Positions 38,182 to 49,000 of a stretch of 64,000 nucleotides of DNA are shown here, one piece after another (position 1 is the stretch's first letter; the number at the start of each line of letters is the position of its first letter). Where the stretch lies: the NCBI RefSeq assembly GCF_021650705.1, contig NZ_CP087138.1, positions 1,674,001-1,738,000 of the forward strand, written 5' to 3'. The translations under genes were made by a program, and so were the position numbers. Source of the stretch: Pseudomonas sp. KNUC1026 (GTDB lineage Bacteria; Pseudomonadota; Gammaproteobacteria; Pseudomonadales; Pseudomonadaceae). The notes under the pieces are model-generated. The model made no database searches. It saw only the letters and a list, made by a program, of their open reading frames with translations, and was not told the DNA's origin.

Positions 38182-40931
38182 GATTGCAGCTCCTGGGTTG
38201 CCTGCTCGCTTACGTCTTCATAGGTGACTTCTGTAGCAATCGGTTGGCTCAACAGCAGCGTTCTGATTCGATCGTCAGTGACCTCGGTACGGGTCGGGTA
38301 GGTATTGGTCGTAATACGTCGAATACTCCCGGGTGTTTCTTCCACTATCGCCACGGGGACTTCCATGCCGTTTCGCACTCCCCAGATACGTTGTGTGAAC
38401 GGAGCGCCAGCAGAGGCGTGCACTTCCAGTGTTTCGGTCGAGGTAAAACTGCTATCGCCAAAGCGCGGATCACGGTCGTATGCGGACCAGCGCCAACGGT
38501 GACTGATCGTTTCCTGCTCAGCGCCAGGCACGAAGGTGTGGCGCATCACACGGGGCAGGGGAGTGGGCAAGTCCTCGTCCTTGGGGCCCAGGCGCGCCCA
38601 ATCCTGTTCCAGCATGTCCTCGTCCTCGGGGTCCAGGCGCGCTGAATCCTGTTCCAGCATGTCCTCGTCCTCGGGGTCCAGGCGCGCCGAATCCTCTTCC
38701 TGCATGTCCTCGTCTGGCTCGCCATACGAATATGAGCGTTCGGGTTTACGGCGTTTGACAGCTACTTTCGGCCGGGAGACCTGAGGCTCGCAACTGACAA
38801 CCTCGAGAGAGCCGTCTTCCTCACGAATGGAACAGAGCACTCGATCCAGGGCTTTGTCGGTTTGGTAGCCGTAATGCACCTGCTGGACGGCGGGGGACTT
38901 GTCATCGGCCTTGCGTACCAGGGTTCTGAGCAGGCAGTCCTCTATGCTCAGGGTGACCTGATACGCTTCGGCCGTACCTGGCCAGACATGAAAAGTACTG
39001 GAGTAGCGCCCAATGTTGACGGGTTGTTCATGGTCCGCCCGTAGCAGGCAGTGCTCACCGCTATGAATACTCAGCAAGCGGACATGGCCTTTCCAGCCCT
39101 GCCATTTCAGGCCGAGGGTACCGCCCTGGGGAGAGGTGATGGTTTTCGCGGCAAGAATAAATGCCTTGCGCGACATATCGCGCAGGTTTTCTTCTACAGC
39201 CGTCCGTGAAGCCTTGAAATTTTTGCTCTGGTCATCGGTTATATCTTCCTTGTCGATCCAGTGCGTCAAGTTCGACTTGACGGTGTTCAGGCGAGACTTG
39301 ACCGCGTTGCGGTACTGCTCACTGGCCTCTTGTCCATCGTGTAGATCAGGTTTGGCCAGTACCTCTACCCGTTGAGAAAGGTAAGTAATGGTTACGCTGC
39401 TCAGGCAGGTGAGGTTCTTGTCAAGGCGCCCCTCGGCAATACCCTGGCTGAGCCGGCAAAAGCCTTTATCCAGCACTTGGTCGGGTGTTTTGCAGAGTTG
39501 ATAGACCTCAGCCGCGGTGAGCTGGATGGTCTGGCCGGTGCCGAGGGTGAGCAGACGCAGGCGGTTGTCGAACGATGAGAAGCGAAACGCCCAGCCGTCA
39601 CCCAGTGCACCCTCATTGGCACGGCGCGCTGAATAATGGATGTTCAGCTCAAGCACTGGCCCCAAACCTTCGGTACCCTGCACGGTGGCAATGGGGTAGT
39701 GGGCGTGGAACAAGCCGGTGCGGGGGTCTACACCGTTCTCCACTACGCCGCTGACGTCGTAGACTTCGGACTGTATCGTGTTGCTATAGTCCGCGCACAG
39801 CGTGTCCTGAGGCTTGAATGCCTTGCCGCGCAGCGGCGGCAGAATGGACACCTGCCTGGGGGAATGATGAAGTGCGCTGTCAGTGGTGAAGTATGTCGAT
39901 GCCAGTGGAACCGGTGTGTTCACCTGGGTAGCAGGCCATGCTGGGTAATCAGGCAGGTACAGGCCCATGCTCAGGCAGTTACCGGGTTCAACATGGCAGA
40001 ACAACAGGCGCACACCGGCCTTGAACACGTCGGGTAGCAACCGTAACGTGAACACCATCGGCGATTTCTCGGTGGTCAGCACTGCGGACAGCTCCCGGCC
40101 ATTGCACTGCAACGGCGCCAATGAGCGCACCTCATCATCGAAGTGGATCAGCCAGCGTGAGGGCTCATGGAGTTTCTGCCCTTTATCCAGGCTGAGGCGG
40201 TAGTGCAGGGCCTCCTGAAGTGTGCCGGCGTCCATGTTTTCGAGCGTTTCTCGAAGTAGGGCATGGGCATACAGATCTGGCAGTGCTTTCAGGCTGCTGT
40301 ACAGGTTGGCCGCAGACGCCACCCTGCCTACCCACGTGATGATCTCTTCATCATGGGCAGGTACGTCGGCACTGCTCGGTAACTTGCCTATGTCCGATAT
40401 CACGGACTTCGTCGCCTGGATGGCAGAGGTCAGGTAGGGCGACTTGAAGTGTTCCGTAGAATAGGTTCCTGTCCATCTGACGCACGCTGGGCTACCAGCG
40501 AGAAAGCTGCCCTGTTGCAGCAGCATATCCTCGAGCATCCAGGGATCACTGAAGCCAGGCGTCGATACGGGTGCAGGTCGAGTGGCGTTATCACTGCGCT
40601 CCAACTCTTTGATCACCAAGTGTCCGTACCCCGGGCGCATCCAGATCCTGAATGAATCAGGCTTGGTCAAGCTCCAGAGGGCGTATGCGGGGCGGTCGTT
40701 GCTGACTGTTATGAAGTCCCAGTTGTTTTTCAACACTTGGCAGTACAGTGCGTTGTATAGGCCCTGCAGCCAGCTGCGCTTGTCAGTCACACTTCCATCT
40801 GCGGCCGGGATATATACCAGACGCCGGGGTCCGATGGAGAGGGCGGTAGTGGGCGACTTGTACCATTCGTCTATACGAACGGGGGTGCGAATTTCAGCGT
40901 TGAGTGCTTCGTTGAACGCGTAGTACAACAT
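38178..40931 (-). CDS. RHS-shell N-terminal half protein with acidic repeats
   Basis: 917 residues. Residues 1-390 resemble modules in the upstream gene (DKRSWLQGLYNALY vs DKASWFRGLYNSLW). From about 395, ENGVDPRTGLFHAHYPIATV and ALGDGWAFRFSSFDNRLRLL are the opening strands of an RHS cage, which the next gene continues. Thus the RHS shell is divided between two proteins, as TcB and TcC divide it in Tc toxins; no SpvB domain is seen. Residues 741-786 are three copies of an acidic 15-mer. The start at 40931 overlaps the upstream stop by 38 bp; a one-base shift there would fuse the two genes, so the start is uncertain. Function inferred: shell half that encloses the toxin. Confidence 0.7.
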   Translation of the reverse strand: MLYYAFNEALNAEIRTPVRIDEWYKSPTTALSIGPRRLVYIPAADGSVTDKRSWLQGLYNALYCQVLKNNWDFITVSNDRPAYALWSLTKPDSFRIWMRPGYGHLVIKELERSDNATRPAPVSTPGFSDPWMLEDMLLQQGSFLAGSPACVRWTGTYSTEHFKSPYLTSAIQATKSVISDIGKLPSSADVPAHDEEIITWVGRVASAANLYSSLKALPDLYAHALLRETLENMDAGTLQEALHYRLSLDKGQKLHEPSRWLIHFDDEVRSLAPLQCNGRELSAVLTTEKSPMVFTLRLLPDVFKAGVRLLFCHVEPGNCLSMGLYLPDYPAWPATQVNTPVPLASTYFTTDSALHHSPRQVSILPPLRGKAFKPQDTLCADYSNTIQSEVYDVSGVVENGVDPRTGLFHAHYPIATVQGTEGLGPVLELNIHYSARRANEGALGDGWAFRFSSFDNRLRLLTLGTGQTIQLTAAEVYQLCKTPDQVLDKGFCRLSQGIAEGRLDKNLTCLSSVTITYLSQRVEVLAKPDLHDGQEASEQYRNAVKSRLNTVKSNLTHWIDKEDITDDQSKNFKASRTAVEENLRDMSRKAFILAAKTITSPQGGTLGLKWQGWKGHVRLLSIHSGEHCLLRADHEQPVNIGRYSSTFHVWPGTAEAYQVTLSIEDCLLRTLVRKADDKSPAVQQVHYGYQTDKALDRVLCSIREEDGSLEVVSCEPQVSRPKVAVKRRKPERSYSYGEPDEDMQEEDSARLDPEDEDMLEQDSARLDPEDEDMLEQDWARLGPKDEDLPTPLPRVMRHTFVPGAEQETISHRWRWSAYDRDPRFGDSSFTSTETLEVHASAGAPFTQRIWGVRNGMEVPVAIVEETPGSIRRITTNTYPTRTEVTDDRIRTLLLSQPIATEVTYEDVSEQATQELQS
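38573..38707 (-). repeat. Three tandem 45-bp repeats in the RHS N-half gene
   Basis: Units at 38573-38617, 38618-38662 and 38663-38707, each coding 15 residues of type EDMLEQDSARLDPED. Copies two and three differ by a few bases. The block adds a strongly acidic, probably flexible insertion within the shell protein. Confidence 0.95.
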
Positions 40932-43900
40932 CTTCGGGGTCGAGGGCGAAGAGGATATCGGGAGATGTATTGCTAATGCGGATTCTATAGGGGTCGTTTT
41001 CTTGAGGGAAAGTGATGGAAACGTCTTTCGCCCAGGCGTGGCTGTTTAACACGGCCATGAGTGCAGGTACCCATTTCAGGGAACTGCTGTTGGCCTCTGT
41101 ACAGATGAACTTGATCGGCGACCCTGGCACAGGTTGCCCCGTGCTGGCGTAGCTGGCATGAATCAAGTATTCCTTTCCTGGCTCAAGGTCGTTTGCATAG
41201 TCATACACAACAGGCCATTGGCCGTTATGCGCCACCGGATTCTTCGGCGCAACGTCGATAACCATTTCCATGTCTGCTTGCCGTGGGAGCCACAGTTGCC
41301 ATTTTTCAACGTCGCTGCTGGCAGCACCCCATCGATTTGCTTCGGGCTTGCTTGCAGCAAGAGCACAGTAGACTGGGTGGCTTGTCCAAAGGCTGTTGTA
41401 CAGCCCGCGGAACCAACTCGCTTTGTCGTTTGCCTGGCCCGTGATCTCAGGGCTATACGACAGATGCCCCGTAACCATTTGCGTTCGGCGGTCTTTGAAA
41501 AGGATATCGACAGCGCTGTAGGGCGCCTGGTAGAGCGATGACAGTAGCAGCGGTTGCCCGTCATCGCTCAGCACGGCCTGCCAATCCAGTGGTTGAACGT
41601 GGGGGCCGTCGAACCAAATCCTCAGTGGCAGGTTCAGGTGTCCACCAGACGCCTGAGGTATCGCCATCATCGAGAGCGCCAGCGCCGGGTGCATCGGTTT
41701 TGCCCAACCGAAGATAATCAGCCAGCGGCGATTGCATCAACGCCCTTGCCAAGGCAGCCGGCCAGGAAGCCTGAGGGCATGCCGTTGAATCCGGGCTGAA
41801 GCTCAATGGCGAGCCGGGCATCGGTTTGCCCGTAGCGGGGTCGTGAACATGCAGCACGACTCGCTGCCCGTTTTCAAAAGGTTCACGCGCAGTGAACGAG
41901 GCATATTTCTGCCAGTGCAGCGGCTCGATGGTGACCGACACGTCGGATTCCTGAGGGATCCATATAGCGTTACTGCTCGCGCTCGGAATGACCCAGGCTG
42001 ACGGCCCGAACAACCGCCCTGCCTTGAGCCAGTCACTGCGGTTGTTGAGGAAGTGGCATAGCGATTGCGGCCACTGGTGGGCTTCAAGACAGGTTTTTTG
42101 CGGGGTGAACAGGTGGTTTTCGAGCAGGCGCTGGCTAGTGGCATCTCGCACCTGTATGCACAGGCGGGTGCCCGGCAGCAAGTCGGTGTATGGCAGGGGC
42201 AGGGCACACACCAGGTTGGCCATGAACGGCGCGGTGCTGGTGATGCGCACATCGCTGCCATAGCCCCACAGCCGGTTGACGGCATTGCGCTTATCGTCAT
42301 TGAGGGTGGCAAAGGTGTCACTGTCGGGTGTGTCACTGGCGATGGTGAATGCTCCAGCGTCGTCAGTACCTATCTGGAGGCGTGTTCCGCTCAGGCTGAA
42401 TGAGGCATTTACTTGCTCTGCCAGCACCTTTGGCCACTGCTCGCGCTGATAGTTTTCCTGAGTGGCGCGCAGGCTGACTTTCTCGACCACCGCGCCATCC
42501 TGGATGAACTGGGCGAACACGTGGAGCGTTTCGCCGATCGCCAGTGACCGGTCTGCCAGTAGGTAGCAGGGGCTGTTCCACCTTCCGGTGGTGCTGGGGC
42601 GGGTGGTGTGGTCAAAGCCAACGACGTTGGGCAACCAGTCATTCAGCGAAGTACCCGGCACTTGAGACCAGTCGAACAGCAGCGGAGCAGGGGGCAATGC
42701 CCAGCCGGGCAGTGCGGCACCGAGGAACCCGGGCAGGTCGCCTTGACGGTCTATTGGCGTGTCGTAGATCGACAGTTGGATATCGGTAAGTTCCAAGTCG
42801 GCCTCTACCAAGGCATAAAGTTGCTCTGGTAATGTCTGGTGAACATTGGCCACGATCCTGTCGCAGTACGTGTAGCCGGGCAGCTCGATTGGGGTACCTT
42901 CGTGCAATCGTACCTTGCTGTTATCGTCACTGAGATAGAAGTTGAGCAGGGCGATTCCATTGCAACGCAGCGCTTCAACATTGCTCGGCCAGACAGCGGG
43001 CAATAGAAGTAAACGTTCCTGAGCCTCGGTCGCCTGAGCCTCGGTCTCTTCGTCTTTCTGACCCGTAACAATAAGCAAAGCAGATTGGAGGGCGTAGGCA
43101 GTAGAAACAGCCGGGGCGTCCAGCTCGAGCGTTTTGAAGCCTGCACCAGGGGCAAGTAGCAGAACCTTTTCTCCCTGATGCTCGAAGGTGAGGTATTTGC
43201 CTCCGTGTACCGTCGCGCTGATCCAGGCATCACGGTGTGGTAGTGGGTGTGTCAACGAACATAGGGTGGCGAGCGCATGATGATCCTGAGTGCCATTTTC
43301 CCCATGCACACGGAAACTGAATCGGCGTTCAACGGGGTCAGCCAATGAAAGTACACCCATCCATGCTTCTTGATGGGCTGCGAAATCGACCTTGCTGAGG
43401 TCCAGATCAAGTGCCGGTTGTGAAATGAGCTGAGAACCAACCCTGTCTTGCGAGGCGCTCCAACAAACGCGACGAACAATAAGTGCGATCCCCTGCTCGG
43501 TAAACGGAACTACATATTCATAGACTTGGGCTGGCGCTGAGTACTCTGAAAACAGATCGCTCAATGTTTGTGCGGATTCGACAATGCCCAGAAAGCGCGC
43601 AGGGGCAAGCGCGCTGGGCCAGGCGATTTCATTGTCGATCCTTTCAAACCCGCTAATAAAAACCCGCAGCGGCTTATCGACGTGCCAGAAGTCAACGGTC
43701 TTTTCAGCATCGATATCACCGTCCACTGCGGTTTCGGTTCCCAGCCGCAGATAGTCGCCCAAGGGCGATGCCTCGAGTTTCGCACGAACCCGTGAAGGCC
43801 ATTTATCCTGGGTGCTGTCATCATCAAAGCTAAATGACATTGGTGAACCGGGCACGGGGGCCTCAGTGATAGCGTCGTGTACACTCAGCGAGTGCACCGT

Positions 43901-43954
43901 CTTGCTCGACTTGTCGTTGAGCCTGATGTTGGTGTTGCACCTATGCCAAACCAT
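40894..43954 (-). CDS. Large multi-module protein of the RHS operon (one frameshift)
   Basis: 1019 residues after removing one T at 41641 (VWWHLNLPLRIWF restored, matching DFWHVDKPLRVFI earlier in the same protein). It consists of degenerate repeats: a strand-rich module with TEAPVPGSPMSF (about 35), TGKPMPGSPLSF (713) and TGQPVPGSPIKF (941), followed by W-P-x2-L and SPLxDYLRLG segments. No signal peptide and no catalytic motif seen. AGGAG precedes the ATG, making it the first gene of the RHS operon. It may be continuous with the next gene: deleting one base in GATGTTGTAC near 40930 would join DPEDV to YYAFNEALN. Role unknown; possibly a shell, adaptor or receptor-binding component. Confidence 0.65.
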
Positions 43955-44164
43955 GGGAGTGCTCCTGTCCGTTGGATAAGAACATCAGTTAACGGTAGGT
44001 CAGGTAGGCTCACAACTAGTAACAATGATAGGGTAGCAAGGGGCTGAGCCTATAAGATTGGGGCTGGCTAGGGCTCGACTAACGCCCGGCAAACCTTCTA
44101 GTAAACGCAGCTGCGGAATACTCGTTTGATCAAATGGTCGCCGCACCGACGGCGCTGTTTATTA

Positions 44165-44694
44165 AAGGAATGAACCGATAATGTTCCGCCCGTCCGTTTC
44201 CTTGTCAACTCCGTCACTTGGCAGCCTACTTTCTGCAATATGAGCCCAGCCACTGCAGGTTGTGATTAGCCTCCCGAGCAGTTTTGACTCATGACCTATG
44301 GCCGTACAGCGGGAGCGATGGCGAACGCACCGATCGCCCCCCTCAGTTTTGTACAACCTCGCCTGCGTGTAACGGGGAAGAGGCCTGTGCGATGACGGAC
44401 ACTGACTTGAACGCCGTGCTGGAAAAAAAACCGCTACAGGCGCTCGTGACGGCCAAGCCTGGTGGCATGTTCAAGCACGAGTGGAGAAAGCATGGGACCT
44501 GTTCAGGCAAACGCAAGGTGTTTCCGGATAACACCGCATTTCGTTGCTACAGAGATGCGTCTGGAAAACAGTACCTGCATGAAGTGTTCTACCTGATTGA
44601 TGAACACGGCAAACCGTATCTGGAGGAGCACAACCTTCACATCGGCGTTCAATGCCTTGATCAGGAAACCGCTATTGTGCGTGGGGCGAGTTGA
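44165..44694 (+). pseudogene. Degraded RNase T2 gene
   Basis: A decayed paralogue of the intact RNase T2 at 60444-61163. Matching blocks in order: VRFLVNSVTWQPTFCNMSP with GCD then a TAG stop, a further stop and frame change, LTHDLWPYSG (active-site block 1, HGIWP altered to HDLWP), EEACAMTD, LQALVTAKPGGMFKHEWRKH (block 2), GTCSGK joined directly to VFPDNTAFRCYRDASGKQYLHEVFY. About 40 residues between GTCSGK and VFP are deleted, and the signal peptide is lost. It lies between the RHS operon promoter side and the DUF2167 gene. The 200 bp to its left (43955-44160) shows no gene. Confidence 0.85.
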
Positions 44695-44738
44695 GTTTCA
44701 GGCAGTGGCCCACCCTGAGTGGGTGAGCCAGGCCAGCA

Positions 44739-45674
44739 TCAGGCGCGCTTGCGCTTGAACAGCTTGCCGAAAAAGCCGGCAATGGCCAGCAGCCCCAGCA
44801 CGATGAATTTCTTGAACGCCAGCAGGGCAATACCGATCTTGGCGAACAGGCCCGCCTTGGCGGCAATGCCACCAGCGACCAGGGCGGCCAGGCCATAGGG
44901 CGCCAGCTTGTCGGTCTTGGAGTCGTAGTCGGCGTAGCGGTTACCGTCGGTGAAGTTGGTGAAGGCAAGAATCTTCGGCGTTTCCTGCTTGATGGTCTGC
45001 AGGTCAGCCATCGCCGCCACGGCGTTGAGCTCCAGCACGCCTTCGCGGCCCAGCACGCGAATGCTGTAGTTCAGCGTGTTCTGGCTGGCGTCGTCGGCCT
45101 TCAACTCCCGCGCCCAGTACATCTTGTGGGTAGCCTGATCGTAGCTCGGCGGCTCGGCCCAGCCCAGCAGGGTTACGCCGGCATAGCCTGCTTCGCGGCG
45201 CTGCTTGTTGTCATCCTCGTCATCGGCCTTCATCTGCTTGAGCAGGTCGGCGTAGTCGATCTTGGCGGCGTCATCGTCGGAGATGTGGCCGTCGTTCTTG
45301 TAGCTGATGATCACGCCCCAGCCGTTGTCCGCCAGTGGGCTGACGGTGGTCGGGACGATCATGCCGAGGGTCTTGATGCCCGGTGGGTTGCCCCAGGCCT
45401 CGGTCAGCAGGCGCTCGGTGTCGTCCGGCGACAGGTAGTAGAACTCTTTGTTGAGTTGCAGGCTGGCGATGCCGCCGGGCAGGGTGATGTTGCCGTGCTG
45501 TTGCTTGAGCGTGGCCAGCCACTGTTCGGCGGTCTGGCGCGGTTGTTCGCTGGCTATGGGGGCGTGCGCAGCGGCGGGTGCAGCGGCGGGCGCGGGAGTG
45601 CTGGCGGCAATGGCGGGCAGAGTGGTTGCGCAGAGCAACACTGCCGCCACCAACGGGCGCAGGTGTTTCATCAT
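44739..45674 (-). CDS. DUF2167 membrane protein
   Basis: A 311-residue exported protein. Signal peptide MMKHLRPLVAAVLLCATTLPAIAA; Ala/Pro-rich linker; a globular DUF2167 domain (ITLPGGIASLQLNKEFYYLS, ADNGWGVIISYKNDGHISDD, LGWAEPPSYDQATHKMYWAR, LNYSIRVLGREGVLELNAVA); and a C-terminal pair of membrane helices (GIALLAFKKFIVLGLLAIAG) ending in a basic tail. Domain faces the periplasm. Function unknown. Transcribed alone, divergent from the tpsA gene. Confidence 0.88.
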   Translation of the reverse strand: MMKHLRPLVAAVLLCATTLPAIAASTPAPAAAPAAAHAPIASEQPRQTAEQWLATLKQQHGNITLPGGIASLQLNKEFYYLSPDDTERLLTEAWGNPPGIKTLGMIVPTTVSPLADNGWGVIISYKNDGHISDDDAAKIDYADLLKQMKADDEDDNKQRREAGYAGVTLLGWAEPPSYDQATHKMYWARELKADDASQNTLNYSIRVLGREGVLELNAVAAMADLQTIKQETPKILAFTNFTDGNRYADYDSKTDKLAPYGLAALVAGGIAAKAGLFAKIGIALLAFKKFIVLGLLAIAGFFGKLFKRKRA

Positions 45675-46004
45675 AGTCCCTTACAATTTGAATTAATTTG
45701 GCCGCGCAGGATAACTGAAAGAGCTGGCCAATCGCCAGAATCCCATGTCTGTACCCACCGCAGCATTTGCTCCGGACGCTCTGGATCAAACGAAAATCCG
45801 CCCATAGAGCAGCGCTGCCAAAGCGGCCACTCAAGATCCGGCCACATTGGCCGAGATAGCGCTTATGGCTCTCTAGCCGATGCCGCCGCAGTGCAAACCC
45901 GGCCTGGATAGGTGTGTAGCGGCCCCACCTCAGCGAATTCAATAATCCCAAAGATGCGCCGCTGTTAACGCGGCGAATGCGCGGCCGTTGCCAAGGACAA
46001 GAAG
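45675..46004. other. Divergent intergenic region, DUF2167 / tpsA
   Basis: 330 bp without a supported gene. It must hold both promoters. An A+T-rich patch (AATTTGAATTAATTTGG, 45688-45704) lies just upstream of the DUF2167 start. A small dyad (CGCCGC...GCGGCG, 45957-45975) and an AAGGAC ribosome site precede tpsA. No convincing -35/-10 pair is proposed. Confidence 0.5.
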
Positions 46005-49000
46005 ATGCGACACGCAACCTTGAACCATATCTACCGTCTGGTATGGAGCGATCTGCATCGAACGTGGGTTGCGGTCTCCGAACTTACCCGGGGCCAAGGC
46101 AAGAAAGGCACGCGCAAGCTCAATGCCGTGGTGGTGATGGCCGCCGGCATGATCGCGCCGTTCGCCCATGCCGGGCCGGCTGGGGGCAAATCACTGCGGG
46201 TAGCGGCACCGTCCATCAAGACGGCTCTGTCACTACGATCAATCAGAGCAGTCAGAACCTGTCGCTTGACTGGCAGTCGTTCAACACCGGCGCTTCGGAG
46301 ACAGTCAACTTCTCCCAGCCTTCAACCTCTGCAATCGCCGTCAACCGCATTGCTGATCAAAACCCCACTCAATTCCTGGGCAAGCTCAATGCCAATGGCC
46401 AGGTCTATCTGATCAACCCCAATGGCGTGATCTTCGGCTCCGGGGCTCAAGTGAACGTTGGCGGCCTGGTGGCGTCCACGCTCGACATCAACGACAGCGC
46501 GGCGGCTGGTAATTCACGCACCTTCAGCGGTACTGGCGCAGGGAGTGTCGTCAACAAGGGCACCATCAACACCGCCAATGGCGGCTATGTCGCGTTCGTC
46601 GGCAAGCATGTCGAGAACCAGGGGACGATCACGACGCCTGGCGGCGCTGCGGCCTTGGCTGCCGGCAGTGACGTAACCCTGTCCTTCACTGGCGACAAGC
46701 TGGTGAATCTTCAGATCAACAAGAGCACCGTCGACACGCTGGCGGAAAACGGCGGGTTGGTGCAGGCCGACGGGGGTGCGGTATGGATGTCCGCCGGCGC
46801 ACGCGACACAGTGCTTGCGAGTGTGGTGAACAACACCGGCATCGTGCAGGCGCGCAGCGTGCAGAACGTCAACGGTGCCATCGTGCTGGAGGCCGGCAGC
46901 GCAGGCATCACGACCAACGATGGAACGCTCGATGTCGCAGGTGCAGCCGCTGGCCAGCACGGTGGTAGCGCCAAGGTTCTGGGGGGAGCGGTAGAGCTGG
47001 CCGCCAACAGCCGAATCGAGGCATCCGGTGATACCGGCGGCGGTTCGGTGCTGGTCGGCGGCAATTTCAAAGGCCTCGGGCCTCAACAGAGAGCGGCGAC
47101 TACCAGGGTGGCCGCAGGCAGCCGGATTGAAGCGAATGCGCGCAGCCGTGGAAACGGTGGCCAAGTTGCCGTCTGGTCAGACGGCACGACCCGCTTCGAT
47201 GGCCAGATCAGTGCCCGTGGCGGCAGTGCGGGCGGTAATGGCGGCAGTGTCGAGACATCCGGCAAGCACCTGACGATTGGTTCGAGTTCGTCTGTCGCCA
47301 CGCTGGCGCCTCATGGCCAGACCGGAGAGTGGTTGCTCGACCCGAACGACTTCACCATTTACTCCGATGGCTTCAGCACGGGTGACATGAAGGATACCGA
47401 TGTGACGGCCGCTCTGCAGTCGTCCAACCTGACCATCAAAACCGGCGCGAGCACCACCTGCACGGCTGGCCTGAGCTGCACAGGCCATAGTGGTAACGGC
47501 GATATCATCCTCGCCAACGGCACGCTGGTCGGGGGCTCCAACTGGACCAGCGGGACTACGCTCACCCTGAGCGCCTACCGCAATATCGAGCTGCAAGGCA
47601 CTTCCAACCTTGACGCGGCTTCGGGTACCGGCAGCATCGCCCTGCGCTCGGACAACACAGGGACCGGTACTGGGACGGTCATTCTTGATACCCAGTCCAA
47701 TATATTCGGCAACACCACCGGCACGGTCAAAATCTACTACAACCCGAGCAGCTATAGCTCGCCGACCGACTATGCGGGAATGACAGATGCCAGCGGTGAC
47801 CTGTTGATCAGGATGCCGGACGCCAGCCTGTTGAGTACCTACATGTACATAAACCTGGCAGCGGTCATCGGCAACAAGACCTATGACGGCAACACGACGG
47901 CTTCGATCAGCTCAGCTGCCGTACGAGGCGGTGCACCGTCTGACGTAATGATCGACACCAGCGGTGCCACTGCCGCGTTCGCGGACAAGAACGTGGGCAC
48001 CGGCAAAGCGGTCACGGTTTCCGGCGTCACGTTGAGCGGTCCCGGGGCGAGCAAATACGCAATCAATGGCCTGGATAGCAGCAGCGCCACGATCAGCAAG
48101 CGCGACCTAAGCCTCTCCGGTATTTCAGCCAGTAACAAGACCTATGACGGCACTGTGAACGCCACCATGACCGGTAGCGCCGCCGTGTCCGCACTCGGCG
48201 GCGACGCCGTTGCCGTGGCCGGGAGCGGCGCAGGCAGCACCTTCGCCGACAAGAATGCCGGCACGGGCAAGGCGGTCACTGTCAGCGGCTACACGCTGGC
48301 TGGCGCTGATGCCGGCAACTACAACCTGATCGCACCCACCGGCCTTACGGCCGATATCGCCAAAGCCAATTTGAACGTCACCGGTGTCAGCGCGCTGAGC
48401 CGTACCTACGACGGCACCACTAACGCCGCGCTGGCCGGCACGGCTGCCGTAGCGGCATTCGGCGGCGATGTCGTCAACGTAACCGGAACAGGCAGCGCCA
48501 CGTTCGCCGACAAGAATGCCGGCAGCGGCAAGGCTGTCACGGTGACGGGCTATGGCCTGAGCGGTGCGGACGCCGGCAACTATAACGTCGTGCAGCCGAC
48601 CGGCCTTTCGGCCACCATCAACAAGGCGAGCTTGAGCGTCGCGGGGGTCTCGGTGGCCGACAAGACCTACGACGGCACCACCTCGGCAACTTTGACCGGC
48701 ACTGCAGCGGTTAGTGGTATCGGCGGCGACGACGTCAGTGTGAACGGTAGCGGCTCGGCCACCTTCAACAACAAGAATGCCGGCATCAACAAAGCGGTGA
48801 ATATCAGTGGCTACAGTCTCGCGGGCCTTGATGCCGGCAACTACACCCTCAATTCGTCGCCAGGCCTGAGCGCCACCATCAGCAAGCTCGACCTCGCACT
48901 CTTCGGCATTTCGGCCAGCAACAAGACCTATGACGGCACTGTGAACGCCACGATGGAGCGGTAGCGCCTCCGTGTCCGCCATCGGCTCCGATGTGGTCTC

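Noticed and set aside
38573..38707. CRISPR or VNTR outside genes suspected at the 45-bp repeats
   Set aside because: Repeats are head-to-tail without spacers and keep the reading frame of the RHS protein.
44162..44356. Small minus-strand frame over the RNase T2 remnant
   Set aside because: It is the antisense of the decayed RNase T2 sequence, whose blocks align in order with the intact copy.
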